Assembly: GCA_017405865.1 (NCBI GenBank)
Contig: JAFQZN010000040.1
Span: 35,075 to 99,074 of the forward strand
Direction: 5' to 3'
DNA from: Oscillospiraceae bacterium
Lineage (GTDB): Bacteria > Bacillota > Clostridia > Oscillospirales > Oscillospiraceae
DNA length: 64,000 bases
In this document: in pieces, positions 43,204 through 52,488 of the stretch
Position numbering within the stretch: the stretch's first letter is position 1
Layout of the letters: every line of letters begins with the position of its first letter
Translations under genes and position numbers: made by a program
Notes under the pieces: generated by a model
The model's database searches: none
Seen by the model: the letters and a program-made list of their open reading frames with translations, nothing else
What the model was told of the DNA's origin: nothing

Positions 43204-44610
43204 GTGGAATTCTCAAATCTTTATTTCCTGTATATTTTCCTGCCGTTGACGCTTGCTGTCTACTTTCTCATTCCGGGAATCAAACGGAAAAATATCGTTC
43301 TGATCGCAGCAAGTCTGCTGTTTTATACGATGGGGCAGCCGTATTACCTGCCGCTGCTGCTTCTGACTGCGTTTGTCAACTATTGGCTCGGCGACCGCAT
43401 TTATTCCAAGGACAGGCGCACCGTGATTCTGCCGGTCGTGCTGAATCTTCTCGTGCTTGCGCTGTTCAAGTACCTGAACTTCTTCCTCGGCATCTTCGGC
43501 ATTACGGCCGCAGACGGCAGCGGCGTGCTTGGCCTTCCGCTTCCGATCGGCATTTCCTTCTATACCTTCCAGATGATCGCCTATCACGTGGATGCGTACA
43601 AGGGGAAGTACGATCCGGCGCCGTCTTTTCTGGATTTCCTGCTGTATATCAGTATGTTTCCGAAAATGCTCATGGGACCGATCGTCCGCTATCAAGACGT
43701 CAGAAAGCAGATTGAGGATCGCCGCTCCTCTCCCAGAGCGATTTTTGAAGGCGGTGTGCGCTTCTGCGTCGGTCTTGCGAAAAAGGTGCTGATCGCGGAC
43801 TATGCGTATCTTGCCTTCTCGGAGCTGGAAAAGCAGTCCTTCGGCGCGGCGGCGTGGTTGAGCGCGCTAATGTTCACGTTCTATATCTATTTTGAATTCT
43901 CCGGCTGCACGGATATGGCGATCGGCCTTGGCAGGATCTTCGGCTTCCGCTACGCGGAAAACTTCGATCTGCCCTATACCTCAAAATCCATCACGGAATT
44001 CTGGCGTCGCTGGCACATGACGCTCGGCAGCTTCTTCCGCGACTACGTTTATATCCCGCTGGGCGGCAACCGCAAGGGCAAAGCCCGTCAGATCCTGAAC
44101 CTGTTCATCGTCTGGGCGCTGACCGGCCTGTGGCACGGCGCAAACTGGAACTATCTGATCTGGGGACTGTACTTTTTCATCCTTCTCGTTGCAGAAAAGC
44201 AGCTCATGCCGCAGCTGGAAAAGCTGCCGTACGCCGCCCGCCTGCTGATCACGATGTTCTTCGTCCTGATCGGCTGGGTGATTTTCTCGCATGAGAGCCT
44301 GCCGGCGCTCGGCAACAGCCTTGCCATGATGTTCGGCAAGGGCAGCTTCTGGGGCGCGCAGGTCGGCGTGATCCTGCGAAACTCTCTGCCGCTGATCGCG
44401 ATTTGCTTCATCGGTTCATCTGTCCTGCCGCGCTGGTTCAGCCTGATTTGGGGCGGCGTTCTGGTGCGCGGGAGAAAATTCAGCCAATTCTCTGTGACCC
44501 AGCTGATCTATGCGGTCAGCCTGTTTCTGTTCGCGTTGCTGCTGCTGTACCTCTGCACCGCCTCCTTGGTCGGCGCAGCCAGCAAGCCTTCCCTGTACGC
44601 GAATTTCTGA
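43204..44610 (+). CDS. MBOAT-family O-acyltransferase (AlgI-like), second locus
   Basis: 468 residues from GTG 43204, GAGGACGCAAC before it. Typical blocks are MEFSNLYFLYIFLPLTLAVYF at the start, FKYLNFF, PIGISFYTFQ, MLMGPIVRYQDV, FWRRWHMTLGSFFRDYVYIPLGGNRKG and LTGLWHGANWNY with the catalytic His. It is a close relative of the MBOAT at 9454 and pairs with a DHHW-type protein 13 bases downstream. Probably acetylates an exported polysaccharide. Confidence 0.92.
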   Translation: MEFSNLYFLYIFLPLTLAVYFLIPGIKRKNIVLIAASLLFYTMGQPYYLPLLLLTAFVNYWLGDRIYSKDRRTVILPVVLNLLVLALFKYLNFFLGIFGITAADGSGVLGLPLPIGISFYTFQMIAYHVDAYKGKYDPAPSFLDFLLYISMFPKMLMGPIVRYQDVRKQIEDRRSSPRAIFEGGVRFCVGLAKKVLIADYAYLAFSELEKQSFGAAAWLSALMFTFYIYFEFSGCTDMAIGLGRIFGFRYAENFDLPYTSKSITEFWRRWHMTLGSFFRDYVYIPLGGNRKGKARQILNLFIVWALTGLWHGANWNYLIWGLYFFILLVAEKQLMPQLEKLPYAARLLITMFFVLIGWVIFSHESLPALGNSLAMMFGKGSFWGAQVGVILRNSLPLIAICFIGSSVLPRWFSLIWGGVLVRGRKFSQFSVTQLIYAVSLFLFALLLLYLCTASLVGAASKPSLYANF

Positions 44611-44623
44611 TCGGAGGCAGTGT

Positions 44624-45961
44624 ATGAAAAAAACGTATGCAATTTTATCTGCGCTGTTCCTGCTCGTTTTGCTCACCGTCGGCATCTATTCGATCTTTAA
44701 TCTCAACGCAGACGCAGCCAAGCCGGATTTTACCTTTGGCAGCCTCTTTGACGGAACGTATGCCGGCGGGCAGCGCGCGTGGTACGCAGCCGCGTTCCCG
44801 CAGTCCGAGACGCTCAAGAGCATGAACAAGACGCTCAACGGCTTCTATAAATTCTCCGCCTTGAGCGGTGAAAACGACGTTCAGCTCATGGTTGAAATGA
44901 ACGGACAGGCGGCGCAGGGCGGCGCTTCGCTGCAGCGGCCCGACGATACGAGCGTCTCGCAGTCGCCCGATCCTTCCGCAGAACCGACCGAGACGACCGC
45001 GCCGCAGGAGAGCGTCGAGCCGAGCGGCGGCATGCAGCCCGGCACCGTGGTGGAAAACCTCGGCGTTGCGGTGCTGATCGGCAACCGCGCGGTCGAGGTC
45101 GCCTATGCCCAATATGATTCCATCAACGAATATTCCAATGCCGTGACCTCCATTGCCACGGCGCTGGGCAATAAGGTCAACACCTACAGCATTCTCGTCC
45201 CGAACGCGGCGGAGTTCTACACGCCGGAGGATTATCACACCGGCGATAGCTCACAGTCCGGCATGATCTCCTACGCCTACAGCAAGATGGGGCAGAACGT
45301 CAAGACTGTTGACGCCTACAGCAAGCTCGCCTCGCACATCAACGAATATATCTATTTCCGCACGGATCACCACTGGACGCAGCTCGGCGCCTATTACGCC
45401 TACACCGCGTTCTGCGAGAAAGCCGGCTTCAAGGCCGAGCCCTTGAGCGCGTTTGAGACGGGACAGTATGACACCTTCGTCGGATCGCTGGCGCACTATC
45501 TGGAGGCGTATCCGCAGAGCGCGATCCTGCGCGAGAATCCTGACACGCTGCAGTATTACCGCCCGCATGTGGATCTGGAGACCACCGTCTATTCCGATGC
45601 GACGCTGACGAACGGGTATCTGCTCGGCACGATCTGCCATATCGGCGAGGAGGAATCCAATAAGTATCTCTGCTTCCTCGGCGGCGACCACCCGATCACG
45701 GTCATCAAAACGGACGTAGACGGCCCCGTGTGCATGCTGATCAAGGAGTCCTACGGCAACGCCTTTGCGCCTTGGCTGACGAGCCATTACAGCAAGATCA
45801 TTGTGGTCGATCCGCGCGAGTTCAACGGCAACGGCGAGCCGACTCTGGATATCGCGCAGTTTGCGAAGGAGCAGAACGTGCGCGACTGCATTATCCTGAA
45901 TTATCCGATGATGCTCGGCTCCGACAACTACATCGGTCAGCTGAACAGACTGACAAAATAA
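44624..45961 (+). CDS. DHHW-type (AlgJ/AlgX-like) extracellular acyl transfer protein
   Basis: 445 residues from ATG 44624 after GGAGGCAGTGT. One membrane anchor (residues 5-25), a Ser/Pro/Glu/Thr linker at about 105-140, then the SGNH-like domain: YFRTDHHWTQLGAYYAY is the DHHW motif and LIKESYGNAFAPWL holds the likely nucleophile Ser. It partners the MBOAT just upstream; compare the pair at 8077-10845, in which the gene order is also MBOAT then DHHW. Confidence 0.88.
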   Translation: MKKTYAILSALFLLVLLTVGIYSIFNLNADAAKPDFTFGSLFDGTYAGGQRAWYAAAFPQSETLKSMNKTLNGFYKFSALSGENDVQLMVEMNGQAAQGGASLQRPDDTSVSQSPDPSAEPTETTAPQESVEPSGGMQPGTVVENLGVAVLIGNRAVEVAYAQYDSINEYSNAVTSIATALGNKVNTYSILVPNAAEFYTPEDYHTGDSSQSGMISYAYSKMGQNVKTVDAYSKLASHINEYIYFRTDHHWTQLGAYYAYTAFCEKAGFKAEPLSAFETGQYDTFVGSLAHYLEAYPQSAILRENPDTLQYYRPHVDLETTVYSDATLTNGYLLGTICHIGEEESNKYLCFLGGDHPITVIKTDVDGPVCMLIKESYGNAFAPWLTSHYSKIIVVDPREFNGNGEPTLDIAQFAKEQNVRDCIILNYPMMLGSDNYIGQLNRLTK

Positions 45962-45962
45962 C

Positions 45963-45995
45963 GAAAAACGGGTTGCTGGCAGCAACCCGTTTTTC
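45963..45995. terminator. bidirectional terminator
   Basis: GAAAAACGGGTTGCT-loop-AGCAACCCGTTTTT, between the convergent DHHW and DUF378 genes. Confidence 0.9.
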
Positions 45996-45996
45996 A

Positions 45997-46203
45997 TCAG
46001 TCCTCCGCGCTCACCAGCGCACGTCTGCGGAACAGGAACGAAATGCACCACAGACCGGCAAGTCCGACGAGCGTATAGATAATGCGGCTGAAGGTTGCGG
46101 TCTGACCGCCGAACAGCCACGCGACAAGGTCGAAGCGGAAAATGCCGACCAGTCCCCAGTTCAGTGAACCGATAATGCTGAGAATCAGCGCTAAAGTATC
46201 CAT
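45997..46203 (-). CDS. DUF378 membrane protein
   Basis: 68 residues, two membrane helices. LILSIIGSLNWGLVGIFRFDLVAWLFGG and a later YTLVGLAGLW match the DUF378 family. The ribosome site is CAGGAGGAACAACG. Function unknown. Confidence 0.88.
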   Translation of the reverse strand: MDTLALILSIIGSLNWGLVGIFRFDLVAWLFGGQTATFSRIIYTLVGLAGLWCISFLFRRRALVSAED

Positions 46204-46319
46204 CGTTGTTCCTCCTGTGTTTTTTGCTGTTGCTATTATGAGCGGTTTTTTCCGTCAGTATACGCAATTTTCAAGGAGAAATTTGTAAAAAATCACGGAC
46301 GGCAATTTCCGAAAACCAC

Positions 46320-46348
46320 TGTACAAAAAATGAATATTACGATATAAT
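46320..46348 (+). promoter_or_regulatory. sigma-A promoter for the DUF1015 gene
   Basis: TGTACA (46320-46325), 17 bases, perfect TATAAT (46343-46348), 45 bases before the start codon. Confidence 0.65.
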
Positions 46349-46393
46349 AAATCTGTTGTGCAAAACAAAAATACGATAAGTGAGGGATCCGAT

Positions 46394-47635
46394 ATGAACG
46401 CATTTTTACCGGCTGATATTCTGTTTCCGCAAGTAGAGAACATGGAAAAGTGGGCGGTGATTGCCTGCGACCAGTTTACCTCCGACCCTGCCTATTGGGA
46501 GCGCGTACGCAAGAACGCGGAGGGCGCGCCCTCCACGATCAATCTGATCCTGCCCGAGGCGGAGCTTGGCACCGAAAAGGAAGCGGAGCATACCGCGCTC
46601 ATCAACGCGACGATGGATGAATACCTGAAGAATAACGTTTTCAAAACCTACAAAAACTCCTTCGTCTACGTAGAACGCACACTGGAAAACGGCTCCATCC
46701 GCAAGGGCTTAATGGGCATGGTTGATCTGGACGCCTATGATTATTCCACCGGCTCCACCTCCGCCATCCGCGCCACCGAGCGCACGGTCGTCGAGCGCAT
46801 CCCGCCGCGCATGCGTGTGCGCCGCGACGCGCCGATCGAGCTGCCGCATATCCTCATGCTCTGCGACGATCACGACAAGGTCCTGATCGAGCCGATCGCC
46901 GCAAAGAAGGACAGCCTCCAAAAGCTCTACGACTTTGATTTGATGGAGGGCGGCAACCATATCGCCGGCTGGCTGGTCGACGGAGAAGAGGCGGAGGCGT
47001 TCAACGCCCGTCTGACCGACTATACCGCGAATATCGGCAAAAAGTACGCTGACCTCAAGGGCGTTCCCATGGTCTTCGCCGTCGGCGACGGCAACCATTC
47101 GCTCGCCACTGCAAAGTCCTGCTATGAAGAATTGAAGGCAAAGCATCCGGGCGAGGATCTTTCCAATCATCCGGCGCGCTTCGCGCTCGTCGAGCTGGAG
47201 AACATCCACGACGAAGCGCAGGTCTTCGAGCCGATCCATCGCGTCATTACCAAGTGCGACCCGAAGGCACTGTTAGAGGCACTGAAGAAGGAAGCCTGCG
47301 CGGACGAGGGCTTCGAGGTCAAGTGGTATATCGGACAGGAGTGCGGCACGGTTTGTCTGGATAAGGCAAAGAGCCAGCTTGCCGTCGGCGTTCTGCAGGG
47401 CTTCCTCGACAGTTATCTCAAGGAGCATGCCGGCGAGATCGACTATATCCACGACGATGACGCGCTCATCGAGCTTGCAAAGCAGCCCAACGCCATTGGC
47501 TTCCTCCTGCCTGCCATGGAAAAGAGCCAGCTCTTCCGCGGCGTCATTGCAGACGGCATCCTGCCCAGAAAGACCTTCTCCATGGGTCACAGCCGCGAAA
47601 AGCGCTACTATCTCGAGGGAAGAAAGATTAAATGA
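46394..47635 (+). CDS. DUF1015 (SerK/SbnI-like) family protein
   Basis: 413 residues from ATG 46394; the in-frame start at 46358 lacks a ribosome site and sits in the promoter region. FAVGDGNHSLATAKSCYEE is the DUF1015 hallmark, with ACDQFTSDPAYWERV near the start and MGHSREKRYYLEGR at the end. Some relatives (SerK/SbnI) phosphorylate serine, but activity is not proven for most members. It overlaps ispE by four bases. Confidence 0.87.
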   Translation: MNAFLPADILFPQVENMEKWAVIACDQFTSDPAYWERVRKNAEGAPSTINLILPEAELGTEKEAEHTALINATMDEYLKNNVFKTYKNSFVYVERTLENGSIRKGLMGMVDLDAYDYSTGSTSAIRATERTVVERIPPRMRVRRDAPIELPHILMLCDDHDKVLIEPIAAKKDSLQKLYDFDLMEGGNHIAGWLVDGEEAEAFNARLTDYTANIGKKYADLKGVPMVFAVGDGNHSLATAKSCYEELKAKHPGEDLSNHPARFALVELENIHDEAQVFEPIHRVITKCDPKALLEALKKEACADEGFEVKWYIGQECGTVCLDKAKSQLAVGVLQGFLDSYLKEHAGEIDYIHDDDALIELAKQPNAIGFLLPAMEKSQLFRGVIADGILPRKTFSMGHSREKRYYLEGRKIK

Positions 47636-48486
47636 TCACTCTCTCGGAACGCGCCTGTGCAAAAATCAATCTGACGCTGGACGTGCTGTCCAAACGGGAC
47701 GACGGCTACCACGATCTGCGCTCCGTCATGCAGACGGTTTCTCTCTGCGACGACGTGGAGATCGACGTGGACACAGGAAGACCGTGGAAGCTCACCTGTG
47801 ACGCTGCTTCGATCCCCGCCGATGAACGCAACCTGGCATGGAAGGCGGCACGGGTCTTTTTCGACCGGATCGGCAGAGGGCCGGACGGGATCGAGATCCG
47901 CATCCGTAAGCGCATTCCCTCGGAGGCGGGGCTCGCCGGAGGAAGCGCCGATGCGGCAGCCGTCCTTCGCGCATTGAACCGTTGGGCGGGCGCTTCGCTT
48001 TCGACAGAGGCGCTCTGCGATCTCGGCGCGCTGGTCGGCTCGGACGTGCCCTTCTGCGTCTTGGGCGGCACCGCGCTGGCAGAAGGCAGGGGAGAGCGGC
48101 TTACAAAGTTGCCCGACGCGCCCGAACTGCAGCTTGTGATCTGCAAGCCGCCGGTTGCGTTTGCCACGCCTGCACTGTTCAAAAGACTTGACAGCGTAGA
48201 AATCCGGGAACAGCCGGATACGGACGCAATGCGTCAGGCCCTGCAAGACGGGGATTCTGTGAAGATTGCCTCTCTGCTGTGCAACGTATTTGAACAGGCC
48301 GTTTCCGACCGACCGGAAATTGAGGCGATCAAGGCCGCGCTGCTGCGGCACGGCGCGCTTGGCGCGTCGATGACCGGCAGCGGCTCCGCCGTTTTCGGCA
48401 TTTTCCGTTCTCCCGAAGACGCAAAGAGCACCTGCAAAGCCCTGAGAACGAACGGCCTGCAGACGTTTACGGCGAAAACCGTATAA
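47632..48486 (+). CDS. ispE: 4-diphosphocytidyl-2-C-methyl-D-erythritol kinase
   Basis: 284 residues, GHMP kinase family. ACAKINLTLDVLSKRDDGYHDLRSVMQT and RIPSEAGLAGGSADAAAVLRALN (ATP loop), GSDVPFC and GASMTGSGSAVFG are diagnostic. It is the fourth step of the non-mevalonate (MEP) isoprenoid pathway. The start overlaps the DUF1015 stop (ATGA), and the stop overlaps the -35 of the next promoter. Confidence 0.95.
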   Translation: MITLSERACAKINLTLDVLSKRDDGYHDLRSVMQTVSLCDDVEIDVDTGRPWKLTCDAASIPADERNLAWKAARVFFDRIGRGPDGIEIRIRKRIPSEAGLAGGSADAAAVLRALNRWAGASLSTEALCDLGALVGSDVPFCVLGGTALAEGRGERLTKLPDAPELQLVICKPPVAFATPALFKRLDSVEIREQPDTDAMRQALQDGDSVKIASLLCNVFEQAVSDRPEIEAIKAALLRHGALGASMTGSGSAVFGIFRSPEDAKSTCKALRTNGLQTFTAKTV

Positions 48487-48510
48487 AAATTGCAAACACC
48501 GTCCATAATG
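48481..48510 (+). promoter_or_regulatory. candidate sigma-F promoter of spoIIR
   Basis: GTATA (48481-48485), exactly 15 bases, then GTCCATAATG (48501-48510), against the sigma-F pattern GYATA-N15-GGNRAYAMTW: -35 perfect, -10 seven of ten. The -35 overlaps the ispE stop codon. The start site would be near 48517, about 25 bases before spoIIR. Confidence 0.6.
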
Positions 48511-48541
48511 CAGATAACTTCTACATATGGACGGTGTTTTT
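48494..48541 (+). terminator. terminator of ispE, abutting the spoIIR start
   Basis: AAACACCGTCCAT pairs with ATGGACGGTGTTTT around a 20-base loop and ends in T residues; the spoIIR ATG follows at once at 48542. The left arm overlaps the sigma-F -10 element, so it is missing from RNA started at that promoter. Confidence 0.75.
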
Positions 48542-49144
48542 ATGAAAGTCAGATTTTTTGCATGGCTGCTGCTGGTGGCGTTTTCCGCCGTTTCGCTGGG
48601 CGCGGTCGAGACGCTTTGGACGCAGGAGCGGCTGGCGGAAAAAACCGTGCGCCTGCACGTCGTCGCTCATTCCGACAGCGAGGAGGATCAGGCGCAGAAG
48701 CTGGCGGTGCGCGACGCCGTGCTTCCGGTAATCGGAGAACTGACCGCAGATTGCTCGGACGCACAGCAGGCGAGAAAGATTCTTGCCGAGCATCTGCCGG
48801 AAATACAGGCTGCCGCGCTTACCGCTTCCAACGGGCGAGAAGTAACGGCTTCGCTTACAGACGAAGCATTTCCGACAAGGTATTATGAAACCTTTACGCT
48901 TCCGGCAGGCACCTATCCCTCTCTGCGTATCCGCATCGGTGCGGCGCGAGGGCATAACTGGTGGTGCGTCGTCTTTCCGTCATTATGCGCCGCGGCGACC
49001 TCGGACGCGCTGGAACGGTGCGCGGCGGTCGGCGGCTTTGACGAGACGGAGACAGAGCTGATCACCGGGGGCGAGGAGACTTATGAGATCCGCTTCAAGA
49101 GCTTTGAATGGCTTCAAAAGCTGATTGACCTCTTAAAAAACTGA
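48542..49144 (+). CDS. spoIIR: Stage II sporulation protein R
   Basis: 200 residues from ATG 48542. Signal anchor at residues 1-21; VRLHVVAHSDSEEDQAQKLAVRDAV and GAARGHNWWCVVFPSLC are the SpoIIR hallmarks. It is made in the forespore under sigma-F, secreted, and triggers processing of pro-sigma-E in the mother cell. A start at 48527 would lie inside the terminator stem. The ribosome site is weak (GGTG within the hairpin arm). Confidence 0.92.
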   Translation: MKVRFFAWLLLVAFSAVSLGAVETLWTQERLAEKTVRLHVVAHSDSEEDQAQKLAVRDAVLPVIGELTADCSDAQQARKILAEHLPEIQAAALTASNGREVTASLTDEAFPTRYYETFTLPAGTYPSLRIRIGAARGHNWWCVVFPSLCAAATSDALERCAAVGGFDETETELITGGEETYEIRFKSFEWLQKLIDLLKN

Positions 49145-49172
49145 AAAATCTGCCGGTTTCGGCAGATTTTTT
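49144..49172 (+). terminator. terminator of spoIIR
   Basis: AAAAATCTGCCG-GTTT-CGGCAGATTTTTT directly after the stop codon. Confidence 0.88.
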
Positions 49173-49233
49173 CTTTTCTGTCCTGCAAATGGGACGGAAA
49201 ATATGATATGATACGTGCAGAGGTGAAAGATAG

Positions 49234-52200
49234 ATGCTTCAAATCAGGCTTTGCACAGACAGAAAAGTGAATCAAAGGCGACTGCTGCAGGAGCTGTGCG
49301 AAAGCACGGACAGAGGAGAGGCCGGGCAGATCCTGATCGTCCCGGAGCAGTTTTCCCATACGGCGGAGCGTCTGCTCTGCACCTACGGCGGCGACCGGAT
49401 CGGCAGATTTGCGGAGGTTTTGAGCTTTTCACGGCTGGCCACCCGCGTGTTTTCCGAGGAGGGCGGCATTGCCGACACGCAGACAGACCCTTCGGGACGG
49501 TTACTCATGATGTCGCTTGCCGTGGAGCAGGTGCGCTCGCGCCTGAAAATCTACGGCAGCAGCGTGAGCAAGCCGGAGTTTCTGCTTCATATCTTGGATA
49601 CGTTTGACGAATTTCGCAGTTACTGCATCACGGCCGAGCGTCTGCGTCTTGCGGCAGAGCGCCTGACCGGTGTGCTTGCCGTCAAGGCAGAGGAATTTGC
49701 CCTTTTAATGGAGAGCTTCGACGCAGTCAGCGCCAATCTCGGACAAAACCCGGAAAGCAAGCTGACGCGTCTGCGCAGTGCGCTGGAGACGGGAAGCTAT
49801 GCGGAGGGGAAGACCTTTTGGTTCGACGGCTTCACGGATTTCAACGGCGCGGAACGGGAGATTATTGCAGAGCTGTTACATAAAAACGTGAAGGTCACCG
49901 TTCTTTTGCAATGTGACGGAATTTCGCACGGCGCGCAGCAGTTTGAAGCTGCACGCGATACCGCAAAAGCACTGCTGCGTATTGCAGCGTCGCAGAATGT
50001 CGAGCCTGACGTGCTGACCGTCCCGGCGGGGGAAGAAAACGCGCCGCTTGCGTATCTGCGCCGCAGAATCTTCGGCGGAAAGATCGAGCCGTTTGCAGCT
50101 CCGCAGGACGCCGTCCGCTTCCTGCAACCTGCCGATCGCGAGGAGGAGTGCCGCCAAACGGCGCAGGAGATACTCCGCCTCGTTTCCGAGGGGAAACGCT
50201 GGCGGGATATTTCCGTTGCCTGCGCAGATTTTGCAGGCTGCCGCCCCGTGCTGGAGTCGGTCTTCCGCCACTTTGACGTCCCGGCGTATTTTGCGGGAGA
50301 TACGGATATCCTGCGTCAGCCTGTCGTGCGGATGCTGCTTTCAGCGCTCGAAGCGGCGACCGGCGGCATGGAGCAGGAGGACGTGCTGAACTATATGAAA
50401 TCCGGCCTGACGCCGCTGCCGCGAGAAGCATGCGACCGGATGGAAAACTACGTTCTGCTCTGGAACGTCGGGGGCGTCAGATGGGGAAAGCCCTGGACGA
50501 TGCACCCGGACGGCTTACAGCGGGAGTTTGACCGCCGATCGCAGGAGCGGCTTGACCGTCTGAACGAGGACAGAGCCGCAGCGATTCTTCCGCTGCTTCG
50601 CCTGCAAAGCGGCCTGAAAACGGCGAAGAATACCGGCGAAATGGTGCTGACGCTCTATGAGTTTACGGAGAAGATCGGCTTAAGCGACCGCATCCGTGCC
50701 TTTGCAGAGGATAGCCGCAGCGCGGCAAACGCGCAGGCAGAGCAGGAATACGCGCAGGTCTACGCCATCGTGACCGAGCTGATGGAACAGATCTACGGAG
50801 TCCTCGGACAGAGCGTGCGTTCGCCGGAGAATTTTGCAAACGTATTCCGAGCAGCGCTGTCCCGCTGCACGGTCGGCACGATTCCCGCAAGCCTTGACTG
50901 CGTCACGGTCGGCAGCCTGATGTCGCAGCGCCGCTGCGACACGGACTACGTTTTCCTGATCGGCGCGCAGGAGGGGAGCTTCCCGGCGGCCCGTACGCAG
51001 AATACGCTGCTGACGGACAGCGAACGCGTTGACCTCAACCGGGTGGGAATCGAGGTTGCGCCCACAGCGGCCGGGAATCTCGATCGGGAGCTTGCCTGCA
51101 TCGACAGTGTCCTGAACGCCCCTGCAAAGCGGCTCTATTTGAGCGCGATTGCGGGAGTGGAGGCGTATATGGTAAAGCGCGCAATGAAACTCTTCCCGGA
51201 TGCGCAGGCCGATGCTGAAACGACCGTCTGCCGCGCTGCACGGGAGTATCTGGCACAGCTTGTCAGTGGTTCGGAGACACCGAAAGGAGAGCAGCACGAA
51301 CAGGCAGAGCGGTTGATTGCGGCCAAGGGCTATGCGCCGGGAAGCTTGAGCCGGAAAGCAGTTGACGCATTGTATGGGCAGACGCTCCGCCTGTCCTCGT
51401 CCAAGATCGACAAGCTGGCGGAGTGCCACTTTGGATATTTTCTGAATTACGGGTTAAGGGCGAAGGAACGAAAACCTGCGGAGGTCGACGCCTCTCTGTT
51501 CGGCAGCTTCGTCCACGACGTTTTGGAGCATACCGTCAGACAGGTGCAGGCAGAGGGCGGCTTTCACGAGGTGACGCTGGAGCGCGTGCTTGCGATTGCG
51601 CAGGAGCGCATGGAGGATTACGCCGCGCAGGTGCTTGCAGACCTCTGGGAATCGGCAAGAGCGGAGTACCTGTTCCGCAGAAGGTTTACCGAGGTGCGGG
51701 CAGTGATTACCGACCTGTTCCGCGAGATGAGCAGATCCGATTTTGAACCGAAGTGGTTTGAGCTTGACTTTTCGGAGCATGGCAATCTGCCTGCGATTCG
51801 GATCGCGGGTCGGACTTCCGTTGCGGAGCTGGAGGGAAAGATCGACCGCGTCGATCTCTGGCATAGCGGTGAAAAGCTCTACGTGCGCGTGATCGACTAT
51901 AAAACCGGAAAGACGTCTTTCAGCCTGACCAAGGTACTGAACGGACTCGGCCTGCAGATGCTGCTGTATCTCTTCGCTTTGGAGAAAACGGGAGAAGCTC
52001 TTTTCGGACAGAAGCCGGAGGCGGCCGGCGTCCTCTACGTTCCGGCGAATGAAAAGACGGTCACACTGCCGGACAAGCTGGACAGCAGGGAAATGGAAGC
52101 CAAGCGCAAGGCGAGCAAAAAGCGGACCGGTCTGGTGCTGGATTCCTATGAAGTCCTGCAGGCGATGGAGCACTGCGATGGGAAACCGGAATATCTGCCC

Positions 52201-52488
52201 TACGCTTACGATAAAGAGAAGACCCGCAAGGGCTCCCTGTTCACCAAGGAGCAGCTCGAACGGCTGGAGCGCTTCGTATTTGACTGCGTCGGACAGCTCG
52301 GCGACACATTGTACAGCGGAGACGTCTGCGCAGATCCCTGTATGATCAGTTACGAAAACGACGCCTGCGCGTTTTGCCCGTATCAAACGGTTTGCAGAGG
52401 AAACAAGCAGGAGCGGTGGCTGAACAAGGTTACGTCGATGGATGAATTCTGGCAGAGGGTCGGACAGGAGGTGCAGGCAGATGGCTGA
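49234..52488 (+). CDS. addB: ATP-dependent helicase/nuclease AddB-like subunit
   Basis: 1084 residues. The N-terminal UvrD-like region has PEQFSHTAERLL and VLSFSRLATRVF. The C-terminal nuclease core has KIDRVDLWHSGEKLYVRVIDYKTGKTSFSL (Asp and Lys of PD-(D/E)XK). Iron-sulphur cysteines are ECHFGYFLNY near 730 and CAFCPYQTVC near 1045. Unlike Bacillus AddB, the N-terminus shows no GxxxxGKT Walker A loop (it reads LCTDRKVNQRRLL), so ATPase activity is doubtful. The start follows GAGGTGAAAGATAG. Overlaps addA by eight bases. Confidence 0.9.
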   Translation: MLQIRLCTDRKVNQRRLLQELCESTDRGEAGQILIVPEQFSHTAERLLCTYGGDRIGRFAEVLSFSRLATRVFSEEGGIADTQTDPSGRLLMMSLAVEQVRSRLKIYGSSVSKPEFLLHILDTFDEFRSYCITAERLRLAAERLTGVLAVKAEEFALLMESFDAVSANLGQNPESKLTRLRSALETGSYAEGKTFWFDGFTDFNGAEREIIAELLHKNVKVTVLLQCDGISHGAQQFEAARDTAKALLRIAASQNVEPDVLTVPAGEENAPLAYLRRRIFGGKIEPFAAPQDAVRFLQPADREEECRQTAQEILRLVSEGKRWRDISVACADFAGCRPVLESVFRHFDVPAYFAGDTDILRQPVVRMLLSALEAATGGMEQEDVLNYMKSGLTPLPREACDRMENYVLLWNVGGVRWGKPWTMHPDGLQREFDRRSQERLDRLNEDRAAAILPLLRLQSGLKTAKNTGEMVLTLYEFTEKIGLSDRIRAFAEDSRSAANAQAEQEYAQVYAIVTELMEQIYGVLGQSVRSPENFANVFRAALSRCTVGTIPASLDCVTVGSLMSQRRCDTDYVFLIGAQEGSFPAARTQNTLLTDSERVDLNRVGIEVAPTAAGNLDRELACIDSVLNAPAKRLYLSAIAGVEAYMVKRAMKLFPDAQADAETTVCRAAREYLAQLVSGSETPKGEQHEQAERLIAAKGYAPGSLSRKAVDALYGQTLRLSSSKIDKLAECHFGYFLNYGLRAKERKPAEVDASLFGSFVHDVLEHTVRQVQAEGGFHEVTLERVLAIAQERMEDYAAQVLADLWESARAEYLFRRRFTEVRAVITDLFREMSRSDFEPKWFELDFSEHGNLPAIRIAGRTSVAELEGKIDRVDLWHSGEKLYVRVIDYKTGKTSFSLTKVLNGLGLQMLLYLFALEKTGEALFGQKPEAAGVLYVPANEKTVTLPDKLDSREMEAKRKASKKRTGLVLDSYEVLQAMEHCDGKPEYLPYAYDKEKTRKGSLFTKEQLERLERFVFDCVGQLGDTLYSGDVCADPCMISYENDACAFCPYQTVCRGNKQERWLNKVTSMDEFWQRVGQEVQADG

